From assembly GCF_016595795.1 (NCBI RefSeq), contig NZ_JAENHN010000053.1:1-64000 (forward strand): a stretch of 64,000 nucleotides of DNA, written 5' to 3'. This document shows, piece by piece, positions 19,345-30,079 of the stretch. The stretch's first letter is position 1; each line of letters starts with the position of its first letter. The translations under genes and the position numbers were made by a program. This DNA comes from Clostridium yunnanense. GTDB taxonomy: Bacteria > Bacillota > Clostridia > Clostridiales > Clostridiaceae. The notes beneath the pieces are model-generated. The model searched no databases. It was given only the letters and a program-made list of their open reading frames with translations, and had not been told where the DNA came from.

Positions 19345-19890
19345 ATGACTAACTTCTCTGATAATAATAAATACTCAAATAACAATGAAAATAAAGAAGT
19401 TCTTATAAAAGAAGTAACAAGACAGTTTTCAAGCACAGTAGCAAGACATGCTTCAGAAGAAGATGACGAAAAAAAATGGTTGTTAGAACATTGTAACAGT
19501 CCAGTAAAGCTTGAAATTCTCCAAGAAATTTCAGTTATAGGACTGCATGTATTAGATGCAATAGGACGATTTGAGCCAGTGAATAGCATAACTATTTCTA
19601 AAGAAACTGCAATTCCTAAGGGCACAGTCTCCAAGACTATAAAGAAACTTATTTCAAAAAAACTTATTGTTAAAAAGCCTCTACCTAACAATAAAAAGGA
19701 GAGCATTTTTCATATAACTCCTCTAGGTAAAGAACTTTTTGAGTTACATGATGCTTTACATAAACAAATGGATTCAGCAATCAACAACTTCTTAAAAAAA
19801 TATGATGATGACGAGTTACAGTTTCTTATCCGTTTTCTTAGAGATTTTCAAGAGCTGACTTGGTCAAGTGAAGAAAGTGAAAAAAAATAA
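19345..19890 (+). CDS. MarR-family transcriptional regulator
   Basis: The protein has 181 residues and the start follows AAGGAGG. The winged helix lies in the middle: LDAIGRFEPVNSITIS, IPKGTVSKTIKKLISKKLIVK as recognition helix, and the wing PLPNNKKESIFHITPLG. Helices at both ends form the dimer. The first 30 residues are polar and rich in Asn and Lys, longer than in most MarR proteins. It is divergent from the EFR1 gene, and paired TAGTTTC/GAAACTA palindromes lie between them. It is most likely the repressor of that gene and perhaps of itself. The signal is unknown. Confidence 0.88.
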   Translation: MTNFSDNNKYSNNNENKEVLIKEVTRQFSSTVARHASEEDDEKKWLLEHCNSPVKLEILQEISVIGLHVLDAIGRFEPVNSITISKETAIPKGTVSKTIKKLISKKLIVKKPLPNNKKESIFHITPLGKELFELHDALHKQMDSAINNFLKKYDDDELQFLIRFLRDFQELTWSSEESEKK

Positions 19891-19914
19891 GGTGTCCTTA
19901 TGAACACCTTATTT
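19887..19914 (+). terminator. terminator of the marR gene
   Basis: The stem AATAAGGTGT / ACACCTTATT with an 8-base loop begins within the marR stop codon and is followed by TTT. Confidence 0.8.
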
Positions 19915-20050
19915 TTAAGAAATCTCCTCAAACTTCAAAATATTTATATTTTAGGAAGCTGTGGAAAAGCTATTATTTTTCACAGCCTCATTCAGTTGCA
20001 TTACTTTAATCACTAAGTTACATATAAAAACTTCCTGTATAGTAGCAATC

Positions 20051-21070
20051 TTATTTCGCTTTTTTTAAAGTAACAAACTCATCCTTACCATCTATACTCT
20101 CTACCTTAAGTTTTAGCTCATCTAAATCATCAAAAGAAGTTGCATCAAATTTCGTATTTACAAGAACCTTACCATCTGGCTGGTTCTCCATTGAAGTCGA
20201 ACCAGATATTGTATACTCTTTATCGTTACTTCCAATTAGTTTCGCTCTATTTACTATATGTTCCTGTCCATTATTTTTGGCTCTGAATTTAACTACCATT
20301 CCTGTAGGAAAAGCTTCTGCGCTTATAACCTCTAATTTATTATTGTTATCTATCGGTTTATATTTGATAGTTTTTACATCTATAAATTTTGTTTCCACTG
20401 GTATATTTAATTGCCAGCTCCCGTTAATTCTCTTCTCCGTTCCATTATATTTTCCTAAGCATATAGTACTAATCTCTATATGTAAATTCTTACTTTTAGG
20501 AATATTTCCTTCTATTGAATCCAACACTATAGAAACCGTAGTTTCTCCGGAATCTTTTTTACTTAAGTCTGAATTTTCAGTTCCTCCCATATTTTTCAAT
20601 ATAGATTTACCATTTTCATCTTTTAAAGCCAAAGTAACCATTATATTATCCTTGTCTTTTATAACACTAGCATCCTTAAAGTTTAACTTTAAGTTAATGG
20701 CTAGTTTATTTGAATCAACAACTATATCTGTAGCTTCTATCCTAATAGCGCTTGATTCAGAGAAAATATTTGAAAGCTTTTGCATATAGTTATTATCAAC
20801 AGCTCTTTGAACTCCTTTGTCACCATATCCAAATAAAAACTCTTTGACTGCAGCAAAAACTGGCTTATAGGAAGATATCCCCACAACAAGTAAAAGAACT
20901 GCCGCAACTGCTGAAAATCTTTTCCTTAATCTATTTTTCTTTGCTTTAGCTTCTCTTTCCTTTTGTCTTATGATTTCAAAAGAAGTATTAATTTTATTCA
21001 TCACTCCTTCTGGAATGTTTTCATCTTCATTTAGTATTATTTTTATTTGATTATCTAAGAAGTTATCCAT
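20051..21070 (-). CDS. DUF4179 membrane protein, probable anti-sigma factor
   Basis: The ATG at 21070 is chosen because GGGAGG lies nine bases before it; it is one base after the sigma gene's stop, so translation is coupled. The protein has 339 residues: a cytoplasmic N-terminus of about 50 residues rich in Lys/Arg, one transmembrane helix (FSAVAAVLLLVVGISSY) and a large extracytoplasmic domain of DUF4179 type. This is the layout of clostridial anti-sigma factors paired with ECF30-like sigma factors. It should hold the sigma factor at the membrane until an envelope signal releases it. Confidence 0.82.
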   Translation of the reverse strand: MDNFLDNQIKIILNEDENIPEGVMNKINTSFEIIRQKEREAKAKKNRLRKRFSAVAAVLLLVVGISSYKPVFAAVKEFLFGYGDKGVQRAVDNNYMQKLSNIFSESSAIRIEATDIVVDSNKLAINLKLNFKDASVIKDKDNIMVTLALKDENGKSILKNMGGTENSDLSKKDSGETTVSIVLDSIEGNIPKSKNLHIEISTICLGKYNGTEKRINGSWQLNIPVETKFIDVKTIKYKPIDNNNKLEVISAEAFPTGMVVKFRAKNNGQEHIVNRAKLIGSNDKEYTISGSTSMENQPDGKVLVNTKFDATSFDDLDELKLKVESIDGKDEFVTLKKAK

Positions 21071-21071
21071 T

Positions 21072-21596
21072 TTACTCAACCTCCCTATAATTTATCAAAT
21101 GATTTTTCAATATATTTCTAGCTCTAGAAAGTCTAGATTTAATAGTTCCCTCACTTTGATTAAGAATTTGTCCTATTTCTTTAGTTGTAAATCCGCTTAC
21201 ATAATACAAGTTAAGTGTAGTTTTATAATCCTTTGATAAATGATTAATTGCCTCTTCAATATCTATCTTATCTATAGCTGCTTCATTACTCAAAGAATTA
21301 ATTTCTGCAGAATTATCAAGAGTTTCTAAGTAAACTACCTTGTTACCTTTTTTATAGATGTCATTACATTTATTTATCAATATCCTTACTACCCAAGTTT
21401 TAAAAAACTCCACGTTCTTTAAATCACCTATATTCTCAAAGGCACTGATAATTGTCTCTTGAACAGCATCCCCTATATCATCCTCAGAATCAAGCCTAGT
21501 CTTAGCTATTTTATAAAGCTGGGGCAAGATGCAATTGATGGCTTCAATAAAAGCCTCACTATTACCATTTTGTGCTTTTAATGTCAATTTCTCCAT
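21072..21596 (-). CDS. ECF RNA polymerase sigma factor
   Basis: The protein has 174 residues. Region 2 reads LPQLYKIAKTRLDSEDDIGDAVQETIISAFENI with the RILINKC stretch after it, and region 4 reads LNLYYVSGFTTKEIGQILNQSEGTIKSRLSRAR. It lacks regions 1 and 3, as expected for an ECF (group 4) sigma factor, and resembles SigV/ECF30 members. GGGAGG precedes the start. The anti-sigma gene follows directly. A promoter-like TGCAAC-N17-TGTCTAA upstream suggests autoregulation. Targets are probably envelope-stress genes. Confidence 0.9.
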   Translation of the reverse strand: MEKLTLKAQNGNSEAFIEAINCILPQLYKIAKTRLDSEDDIGDAVQETIISAFENIGDLKNVEFFKTWVVRILINKCNDIYKKGNKVVYLETLDNSAEINSLSNEAAIDKIDIEEAINHLSKDYKTTLNLYYVSGFTTKEIGQILNQSEGTIKSRLSRARNILKNHLINYREVE

Positions 21597-21654
21597 AAAT
21601 TCCTCCCGTGAAGAGCTATATCAATATGCGCATACTGAATTTTCCTTACACATA

Positions 21655-21684
21655 TTAGACAAAGCAACCATGAAAATAGTTGCA
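21655..21684 (-). promoter_or_regulatory. possible ECF-type autoregulated promoter
   Basis: On the minus strand TGCAAC (21684-21679) is separated by 17 bases from TGTCTAA (21661-21655), about 60 bases before the sigma gene. ECF30-like sigma factors use TGAAAC/CGTC-type boxes, which this resembles but does not match exactly. Confidence 0.4.
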
Positions 21685-21862
21685 TATATTTCTTTGAAAT
21701 CAATAACTTTTTAATACCTCTTTTTAATCCTACAGTATTTTCAAAACTCTTGACCACTTATTTGCTTGGCTTTTTTTAATATAGCAGTTATTTTACATAC
21801 AACCTCTTGCAAGATTTATTTTCTTATCCATATTCAAGAATAAACTTAGCTGTCACAACAAA

Positions 21863-21896
21863 AAAAATTGCTAATGTGATTTCATTAGCAATTTTT
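21863..21896. terminator. terminator after the alanyl-tRNA synthetase gene
   Basis: AAAATTGCTAATG pairs with CATTAGCAATTTT around a 6-base loop, with A and T runs on both sides. It ends the synthetase transcript. The remaining 250 bases between this and the sigma gene hold only the sigma promoter region. Confidence 0.8.
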
Positions 21897-21930
21897 AAAC
21901 ACCTCACTTTTTAAACCAAGCAAGCTTTCA

Positions 21931-23700
21931 CTATCCAATCGTAGCTTTAATTCTTCTTACTCCTGAAGATGAGCTTTCTTCCTTCAATATCTTGAAGCTC
22001 TTAAGCTCTGCTGTGTTTGAAGCATGTGGCCCTCCACATATTTCTTTGGAGTATCCAGGAATGGTATATACCTTTACAATCTCGCCATACTTACTCTCAA
22101 AAACTCCAATAGCTCCATCTGACTTTGCTTGTTCTACGGTTTGTTCAGTGCACATAACATCTATTCCTTTTTCTATAGCCTCATTCACTATTTTTTCTAC
22201 CTGCTCTAACTCTTCCTTGGTCATCTTTCTATCAAAAGAAAAATCAAACCTCAGCCTTTCTGAGTTAATATTGCTTCCTCTTTGGTATACACTGTCTCCA
22301 AGTACTTTTCGAAGTGCAGCATTTAGCAGATGCGTAGCTGTATGAAGTTTAGTTGTCCTCTCACTATTATCTGCAAGTCCTCCTTTGAACTTTTCAGCTG
22401 CACCTTTTCTAGACTTTTCTTGATGCTCCTTAAACTTTTGTTCAAATGCAGGCATATCTACATTTATCTTTCGTTCTGAAGCAAGTTCAACAGTAAATTC
22501 GATTGGAAATCCAAAGGTATCATATAATTTGAAAGCTAAATCTCCACTTAATCTATTGCCCTCTTCTAATTTAGAGAAATATTTCTCAGCCATCTTTAAT
22601 CCGCTATCGAGAGTTTTTGAGAATAATAAATACTCCTTTTCAAGTTGTTCTAAAATAAAAGCTTTATTTGTGAACAGTTCTGAATATGTTTCACCATAAT
22701 TCTCAACGACTACTTCTGCAATATCACAAACGATATTTCTATTTACACCAAGTTTTTTAACGAGCCTAATAGTACGTCTTATAATTCTTCTTAAAATATA
22801 TCCCTGCTCTGAATTCGATGGTACAATCCTTTTGAAATCTCCTAAAATAAAGGTTGCAGCCCTCATATGATCACTGATTATTCTATAAATCTCTTTATTC
22901 TCTTCTGTATATTTAGTATCTGTAATATCTTCTATCTTATTTATAATTGGTTGAAACAAGTCGGTTTCATACACATTCTTAAAATTATTAATAACCGTTA
23001 ATATACGTTCTAATCCCATTCCAGTATCTACATTCTTCTGTAAAAGTTCAGAATATGTTCCATCCTCATTCTTATTGTACTCCATGAAAACATTATTCCA
23101 AATCTCTACATACTTTCCACAACTACAAGCAGGCCCACAATCTTCTCCACACTTTTCTTTACCCATATCATAGAAGATTTCTGTATCAGGTCCACATGGT
23201 CCAGTTTTTCCTGCTGGTCCCCACCAATTCTCACTTCTACCATAAAAATAGATTTGCTCTTTCTTAAGCCCATTTCTCATCCACAGCTCTGCAGCTTCAT
23301 TATCCCTTGCTACTACAGAATCCCCCTCAAATACGGTAACTGCAAGTCTTTCCACTGGTATATTTAAATACTCTGTAAGAAATATATAACTCATCGTAAT
23401 GGACTCTTCTTTGAAATAATCTCCGAGAGACCAATTTCCTAACATCTCAAAGAACGTTAGATGTGTATCATCCCCTACTTCATCAATATCCCCCGTTCGT
23501 ATACACTTTTGAACATCCACTAAACGCTTTCCTTCAGGGTGCTTTTCTCCTAAAAGATACGGAACCAGTGGATGCATACCAGCTGTAGTAAACAGTACCG
23601 TTGGGTCATTTTCAGGAAGTAATGACGCTGAACCTATCTCTTTATGACCTCTTTTTTCAAAAAACTCTACATACATTTTTCTCAATTCATTTGCTTTCAT
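21931..23700 (-). CDS. short alanyl-tRNA synthetase paralog lacking the C-terminal domain
   Basis: The protein has 589 residues; full AlaRS has about 870. The class II catalytic core is complete ([57 protein letters not shown]). The editing domain is also present, with its zinc ligands HTATHLL and CGGPH. The oligomerisation and C-Ala domain is absent. The end [12 protein letters not shown] looks natural, so this is a recognised short form and not a truncation. It should charge tRNA-Ala, perhaps under alanine starvation, since a T-box leader precedes it. A zinc-cysteine insert ([12 protein letters not shown]) lies near residue 190. Whether a full alaS exists elsewhere cannot be seen here. Confidence 0.88.
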   Translation of the reverse strand: MKANELRKMYVEFFEKRGHKEIGSASLLPENDPTVLFTTAGMHPLVPYLLGEKHPEGKRLVDVQKCIRTGDIDEVGDDTHLTFFEMLGNWSLGDYFKEESITMSYIFLTEYLNIPVERLAVTVFEGDSVVARDNEAAELWMRNGLKKEQIYFYGRSENWWGPAGKTGPCGPDTEIFYDMGKEKCGEDCGPACSCGKYVEIWNNVFMEYNKNEDGTYSELLQKNVDTGMGLERILTVINNFKNVYETDLFQPIINKIEDITDTKYTEENKEIYRIISDHMRAATFILGDFKRIVPSNSEQGYILRRIIRRTIRLVKKLGVNRNIVCDIAEVVVENYGETYSELFTNKAFILEQLEKEYLLFSKTLDSGLKMAEKYFSKLEEGNRLSGDLAFKLYDTFGFPIEFTVELASERKINVDMPAFEQKFKEHQEKSRKGAAEKFKGGLADNSERTTKLHTATHLLNAALRKVLGDSVYQRGSNINSERLRFDFSFDRKMTKEELEQVEKIVNEAIEKGIDVMCTEQTVEQAKSDGAIGVFESKYGEIVKVYTIPGYSKEICGGPHASNTAELKSFKILKEESSSSGVRRIKATIG

Positions 23701-23724
23701 TTTAACTCTCCTTTACTTTTAGAA

Positions 23725-24010
23725 ATCAAAAAAGCCCTAAGCTGAATAAACTTTCAGCCTAGGGCGAACTATACAATCCGTGTTACCACCTAAATTCAGA
23801 GATTAACTCTGCACTCTGCAAGTACGAGGTGCTCAAAGTGCAACCTGATACTAGTTTCCTTTTAACGGTAGAAAATCCGAAGAAGCCTACTAAGATCTCT
23901 CTTTTCGGTTCACAGCTCAGAGACTGCTTCAATATAGCTTTCGTGAAGATTTCCACCTACCTCTTCTCTCTGTAACTACAGCTTATATCTACTATCTCTC
24001 ATCATAGCTT
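23725..24010 (-). promoter_or_regulatory. T-box riboswitch leader of the short alaS gene
   Basis: On the minus strand the T-box sequence GGTGGTAACACGG (23790-23778) is followed by a terminator stem (GCCCTAGGCTGAA / TTCAGCTTAGGGC, 23733-23765) with a T run. Upstream lies a long stem I with AGAGAGAAG-type bulges. T-box RNAs bind uncharged tRNA and then allow read-through. A GCT alanine triplet at 23916-23914 next to a TCTCTG stem is a possible specifier, but I could not fix the stem I fold. Positions 24011-24233 hold AT-rich DNA with no further feature seen. Confidence 0.9.
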
Positions 24011-24233
24011 TTAAATCTTAGGTTATATTAAAATTACCACAGTAGGAAACTAATGTCAATACATTAAAACTAAATTACTATAAAAAATAATCCCTCTTAT
24101 ATATTATCTTTATTAAACACCTATTAAATTTATAAAACACTTCAAAATATATATTAAGTTAATAATTTCAAATAATAGTCATATTAAATCCCAGTTCTTA
24201 ATTAACTCTTCAATATATTAATATGATATACAC

Positions 24234-25100
24234 CTATTCAATTGCACTTTGCTTTTCTATATTGTATACACCTAGTAATATTATTATGGTACCAATTAAT
24301 TGAACCACTCCTATTTCCTCCTTGAATATAAGAAAACCGGATACGATGGCCGTAGGCACTTCTAAGTTACCAATGACAGAGGTATTAAAAGATCCAATAA
24401 GTTTTATAGAGTAATAAAATAACATGAGCGGTAAAAAAGCACATAACAAAGACAATATCATTATATAAATATAAGCCTTTATCGGCAGATTTAACTCTAA
24501 GCCCTTAGTAGGCAATCTATATATACAAAGAAAAATCAAAGAAAATAGCATAGAATAAAATGTTAAACTTATTGAATTAATATCCTTAAGTTTTTTAGAG
24601 GAGTACACATTCATAAATCCAAAACATGCCGCTGCTAAAATACCATAAACTATACCTGTAGTTGAATATGAAAAAGGTAAAATTCCAATAACCATTGTAC
24701 AGCCAATAAAAATGGCAATAAGTAAAATAAAGCTCTTAATAGTAAACTTATTCTTTTCAAAAAATACCGAATATAAATAAATAAAAATTGGTGATGTATA
24801 CAAAAGTACTGTAGCTATCCCTACAGGCAGATAGTAAAATGACTTATAATAAAACACTGTCATAAAGCAATCCCCTAATACACCGAGTACCATAAGCCTT
24901 AAAAAATCTGTCCTCCCTACTTTTAATATTTTAATGTTATATATTGATAGTGGGACAAACAGTAAAATCACAACAAATGTATATTGTAAGATAATGAGAT
25001 CAATTGAGTCTATATTAAAAGAAAATATAAGCTTAATAAGAACTCCTGCAAGTCCAAATAAAATGGCTGAAAGTATAGCGGTAATGTAGCCAAGTTTCAT
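24234..25100 (-). CDS. EamA-family (DMT) transporter
   Basis: The protein has 288 residues and ten hydrophobic segments in two similar halves, the EamA/RhaT drug-metabolite transporter layout. The first half opens with LGYITAILSAILFGLAGVLIK, and the second ends with LGSFNTSVIG-like and VPTAIVSGFLIFKEEIGVVQLIGTIIILLGVY segments. It should move a small metabolite across the membrane; the substrate cannot be inferred. AGTAGG precedes the start. It has no obvious operon partner. Positions 25101-25362 downstream of its start codon region, on the 5' side, are AT-rich with no feature seen. Confidence 0.85.
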   Translation of the reverse strand: MKLGYITAILSAILFGLAGVLIKLIFSFNIDSIDLIILQYTFVVILLFVPLSIYNIKILKVGRTDFLRLMVLGVLGDCFMTVFYYKSFYYLPVGIATVLLYTSPIFIYLYSVFFEKNKFTIKSFILLIAIFIGCTMVIGILPFSYSTTGIVYGILAAACFGFMNVYSSKKLKDINSISLTFYSMLFSLIFLCIYRLPTKGLELNLPIKAYIYIMILSLLCAFLPLMLFYYSIKLIGSFNTSVIGNLEVPTAIVSGFLIFKEEIGVVQLIGTIIILLGVYNIEKQSAIE

Positions 25101-25362
25101 AAGTGTAAACCTACTTTCTATGAATTAATTTTATCAATAGTAATAAAGAAACTCTAAATTAAAATTAAGTTATGTCGCCTTTAATAAATTAACATAAAGT
25201 AAGTTCAGTATCAAGTTAATACCTTAATAATCTAAGAACAATATAAAGAGTTTGTTTTATTAGTAAAATCAAAACCAATAAATATAACCGGCTTCCATAT
25301 ATCATATGTTCTAATCACAGCTATATTTTTAGATTTATGCTACCATCTACCGTTAATCACAT

Positions 25363-25399
25363 AAAAGCCACTATATACTAAGATGTATATAGCGGCTTT
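25363..25399 (-). terminator. terminator of the second anti-sigma gene
   Basis: AAAGCCACTATATAC pairs with GTATATAGCGGCTTT (one mismatch) around a 6-base loop; TTTTAT follows on the minus strand. Confidence 0.75.
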
Positions 25400-25404
25400 C
25401 ATAA

Positions 25405-26787
25405 TTATTTTAAATCAATTTTTATAGCTTGATCTTTAAGTAAGTCTATATCTTGCTTTTCAGTAAAGGTTCCAATCTTTGATATTTTCGAAAAATCCAC
25501 GTTTTTATTTTCGAAAGTTAAGGTCTGAGTGAACTCTCCAGTTTTTCTATCAACTGCTGTAGTATATCCATTTTGCCCAAGGTCAACCTCGTTTCCTTTA
25601 CTATCATATAAATAGAATCCCGGGTCCCACATTTGAACCCCTTCATTATGGTAATTAATCCTTATTACGTTCTTAACAAACTCAATCTTATCAACAACTC
25701 TACTTCCAGCGTTATTTGTTTTAAATGATATAGGAACCTTTTGTATATCTACCTTCTCAATAGTAGCATCTGCTTCTTTTTCAGTAAACTTTATAGGAAT
25801 TAAGGTTATATATTTCGTATCAACATTTCCTTTTACGAATTCAAAGGAATTTGTTGCTTTACCATTTATACTTCCTATCATATCAGTGTTTAATACGTCT
25901 AAATTATTATCCTTATCGTCAAAGATGGCAAATGTATCAAATAATCTGTCACCTGAGGTTCTTTCGCTTATAACTATTTGATTTCCAAAAGGTGAAATAG
26001 ATACTTTATCTATTGTAATATTTGGTTTATAGTCTCCTAAATCAATAACTTTCTGTATATTTGGCTTTACTGTTTTTGTTTCAATAGAGATATCAGATTT
26101 GTCTACACTGGTTGCAACTTCCCATTTTCCTTTTGTTCTAAAGATCTCATCTGTTGATATTTCAAGATTAAACTTATTAGGCAAGTCTATTTGAGATACA
26201 TTAACTCTCCACATTCCTTTTAAGCCCTTATCGCCTTGAAAATAAGCATCCATATTATTATTGTTAGAACATTTTATCTCTTTACCATTTATATTAACAT
26301 TTATAAAAGGTGTGTATAAAAGAGCGCCAAAAAGCTTAGCTTCTTGCTCAGTAGTAAACATTTTTATGTCATTTTTACTTTCTATAGTATAGAAAACATT
26401 AATAAAATTATCGTCCGTCGCTATATTATTTACCGTAAACTTTATGTCTTTGTCTACAGAGGAAACCCCTACTGCCTTATTAAATTTTTCAAAACTACTT
26501 TTATCACTAATGTACTTTGTATCTTTTGAGCTATCAAAATAAGCTACTATTCCTCCCACCATATTTCTAATTACTGGATTTGTGCTTGCAAAAACAGTAG
26601 TTCCAGAAATGGTAGCTACTAAGGCAGCTATCATAGCTACTTTTGTTATAGGTCTCTTATATCTTCTATTATCAACTAAATTATCAAGGGTATCATTAAT
26701 GCTTGCATCTAACTTCCCTGATATATAACATGTATCTTCTTTTGCCTTTTTCTTTAGCAACATATCAAAATCATCTAATTTATTCAT
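25405..26787 (-). CDS. second DUF4179 membrane protein, probable anti-sigma factor
   Basis: The ATG at 26787, eight bases after AAGGAG, gives 460 residues. The short N-terminal cytoplasmic part is followed by one membrane helix (VAMIAALVATISGTTVFA) and a large outer region. That region starts with the DUF4179 domain and adds a second domain ending in a DUF5643-like stretch (NNAGSRVVDKIEFVKNVIRI). It follows the ECF sigma gene after 13 bases. It differs from the anti-sigma at 20051 mainly in having a longer outer region, so the two pairs probably sense different envelope signals. Confidence 0.8.
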   Translation of the reverse strand: MNKLDDFDMLLKKKAKEDTCYISGKLDASINDTLDNLVDNRRYKRPITKVAMIAALVATISGTTVFASTNPVIRNMVGGIVAYFDSSKDTKYISDKSSFEKFNKAVGVSSVDKDIKFTVNNIATDDNFINVFYTIESKNDIKMFTTEQEAKLFGALLYTPFINVNINGKEIKCSNNNNMDAYFQGDKGLKGMWRVNVSQIDLPNKFNLEISTDEIFRTKGKWEVATSVDKSDISIETKTVKPNIQKVIDLGDYKPNITIDKVSISPFGNQIVISERTSGDRLFDTFAIFDDKDNNLDVLNTDMIGSINGKATNSFEFVKGNVDTKYITLIPIKFTEKEADATIEKVDIQKVPISFKTNNAGSRVVDKIEFVKNVIRINYHNEGVQMWDPGFYLYDSKGNEVDLGQNGYTTAVDRKTGEFTQTLTFENKNVDFSKISKIGTFTEKQDIDLLKDQAIKIDLK

Positions 26788-26800
26788 AACTATCACTCCT

Positions 26801-27328
26801 TTAACTATTCTCCATCATAGTCTTAAGTTTTCCTTTTGCCCTACTTAATCTAGATTTCACAGTCCCAATAGAAATGTTTAAAATCTCACTTATATCCTTT
26901 ATACTTATATCATCATAGTAGAACAGAATAATTACACTCTTAAACTCATCCTGTAATTGATTAACATAAACCATAAGACTATCCTCAGCCTTATCTTCAT
27001 ATGTCCCTTCATAAGCAGTAAAGTCTTCTATAAGTTCAACCTTCTTATGTTTCTTTATTATGCTATAACATTCATTAACAAGTATTTTCATAACCCAAAG
27101 CTTAAAGCTGTCCACTTTTTTTAGTTTATGTCTATTTGAATATGCTTTAATTATGGCCTCGCTTATAGCATCTTGAACATCTGCCTCATTTTTCAATATG
27201 CTTTTTGATAACCTATATAAGGGCACCTTATTTTCTTGTATGAGATATACAAAAGTATCCTTATCAAGTATCTTAGAATTAATTACTTCTATTTTTGAGT
27301 TTAAAGTAGTACTACTTTTTAATTCCAA
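26801..27328 (-). CDS. second ECF RNA polymerase sigma factor, TTG start
   Basis: The start is set at the TTG at 27328, because the perfect anti-SD match GGAGGTGAT lies eight bases before it. The upstream ATG codons overlap or precede this site. This gives 175 residues. Region 2 (LYRLSKSILKNEADVQDAISEAIIKAY, then FKLWVMKILVNECYSI) and region 4 (VIILFYYDDISIKDISEILNISIGTVKSRLSRAKGKL) are both clear. It is an ECF sigma factor of the same broad type as the one at 21072, paired with its own DUF4179 gene. Confidence 0.88.
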   Translation of the reverse strand: MELKSSTTLNSKIEVINSKILDKDTFVYLIQENKVPLYRLSKSILKNEADVQDAISEAIIKAYSNRHKLKKVDSFKLWVMKILVNECYSIIKKHKKVELIEDFTAYEGTYEDKAEDSLMVYVNQLQDEFKSVIILFYYDDISIKDISEILNISIGTVKSRLSRAKGKLKTMMENS

Positions 27329-27516
27329 GTTCATCACCTCCATACATATGATAGATATTTTATAAGTCATAAAGGTTCCCGAGTATTAAATTTATAAATA
27401 AAATTAGATTTCCAACGATCCTTAAGCTATTAAAAATCATTTTATCACCTATGTTAATCCATATAAAACAACTATTATTCTAAATAATTTTAAAATCGTT
27501 TAGAAATTTGAACAAA

Positions 27517-27544
27517 ACTAGCAAGTTCCACATATCATACAATA
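27517..27544 (+). promoter_or_regulatory. sigma-K-like promoter of the collagen-like gene
   Basis: AC at 27517-27518 lies 17 bases before CATACAATA (27536-27544). This matches the mother-cell sigma-K pattern AC-N16/17-CATANNNTA. The expected start is about 27553, some 66 bases before the start codon. Late mother-cell expression would suit a spore-surface protein. Confidence 0.5.
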
Positions 27545-27612
27545 GAGAGATTTTATAATTATTTGATTGTATAATATAAAATTTAATATATATTAATCTT
27601 TTGAGAGGATGA

Positions 27613-29166
<1,554 letters not shown>

Positions 29167-29191
29167 TTAATTGTGTAAATATTTTTCTTTC

Positions 29192-29224
29192 ATTAGTAAC
29201 TAATTAGTAACTAATTAGTGACTA
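29192..29224 (+). repeat. three 11-bp tandem repeats
   Basis: ATTAGTAACTA occurs twice and ATTAGTGACTA once in direct succession. Each unit is nearly palindromic (TTAGT-N-ACTAA). The array sits between the collagen-like gene and the small DUF4183 gene, just before the latter's ribosome site. Confidence 0.75.
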
Positions 29225-29257
29225 ATGAATATACTGATAAAGAAAGGGGGCGAAAAA

Positions 29258-29542
29258 ATGCCAATAACAACACCATATCAAAACAGCAGAAGATTCGCTT
29301 CTACAATTGGTGCTGGTACAGGAACAGGAGCAACATTTGCAATTGCTGCCACAGCTTTTACAAATGATGCTGGCACTGCAGCTACAGCATTTCCAGGCGC
29401 ATTCAGCTACTACAATCTGTTCATCAATGGAATACTTCAAACAGCTGATACCTCTTCTGTAACTATTACTGCCATAACTATTCCTGGCGGCGATGCATTA
29501 GATGCTGGTACTCCAATTATTGTCCAATTTGTAGTAAGCTAG
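29258..29542 (+). CDS. small DUF4183 domain protein
   Basis: The ATG at 29258 after GAAAGGGGG gives 94 residues. It is a single DUF4183 domain, related to the tail of the collagen-like protein upstream, with the shared core [10 protein letters not shown] and an ending TPIIVQFVVS. Alanine and threonine are abundant. The two probably interact, for example as cap and filament on the spore surface. It may be co-transcribed with the collagen-like gene. The biochemical role of DUF4183 is not known. Confidence 0.8.
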   Translation: MPITTPYQNSRRFASTIGAGTGTGATFAIAATAFTNDAGTAATAFPGAFSYYNLFINGILQTADTSSVTITAITIPGGDALDAGTPIIVQFVVS

Positions 29543-29629
29543 TATATTATCATTTATATTAAATTTTTTTATCAAATAAAATTTGTTGCTGCAATGTAGC
29601 ACTTTTTATCATATACCTTTTGAAACACA

Positions 29630-29661
29630 GAGACTCACCACGTTTTACCGTGGCGAGTCTC
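29630..29661 (+). terminator. hairpin after the DUF4183 gene
   Basis: GAGACTC-A-CCACG pairs with CGTGG-C-GAGTCTC around a 6-base loop, followed by ATATTTT. It probably ends the collagen/DUF4183 transcript. Confidence 0.65.
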
Positions 29662-29750
29662 ATATTTTACCAAAAACACATCATAAATAAACTAAAATAC
29701 ATACTCTCTAAATTTTTTCTATATTAACTACAAAAGCCTTTATTCAGAAA

Positions 29751-29781
29751 AATTGGTTTCTGTTCAATACAGAAACCAATT
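29751..29781 (-). terminator. terminator of the small gene at 29834
   Basis: A 13-bp perfect stem (AATTGGTTTCTGT / ACAGAAACCAATT) with a 5-base loop is followed on the minus strand by TTTCTG. Confidence 0.75.
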
Positions 29782-29833
29782 GTCACATCATAGCACTTTT
29801 CTCACCTTATTTAAGATAGCTACTCCTTTACTA

Positions 29834-30079
29834 CTAAACTTTTTTATCTAATATCAAACCGTGCCCAACATCACCATACATTAACACTGTTTTAACTTCT
29901 TCTACATAACTCTTATGAGCCATATAGTCCTCTTCATCTTTATCTTCAGCAGCTTTACCATCCTTGTTATGCCACTGTTTCTTCTTTTTAGAGAGAAGAT
30001 TCCTAAACTTATAATCTTTCTGTATGACACGGACTTTAGATACTGAAATGATTCGTTCTACTTTCTTTTCATCAGCCAT
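29834..30079 (-). CDS. small basic protein of unknown function
   Basis: The protein has 81 residues. The start is supported by AAGGAG nine bases upstream, and a good terminator follows the gene. It is charged and lysine-rich (NLLSKKKKQWHNKDGKAAEDKDEEDY in pieces), with a hydrophobic end VKTVLMYGDVGHGLILDKKV. No membrane segment or signal is seen, and I recognise no family. Its neighbour on the plus strand side is the spore-surface locus, which may be coincidence. Confidence 0.6.
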   Translation of the reverse strand: MADEKKVERIISVSKVRVIQKDYKFRNLLSKKKKQWHNKDGKAAEDKDEEDYMAHKSYVEEVKTVLMYGDVGHGLILDKKV

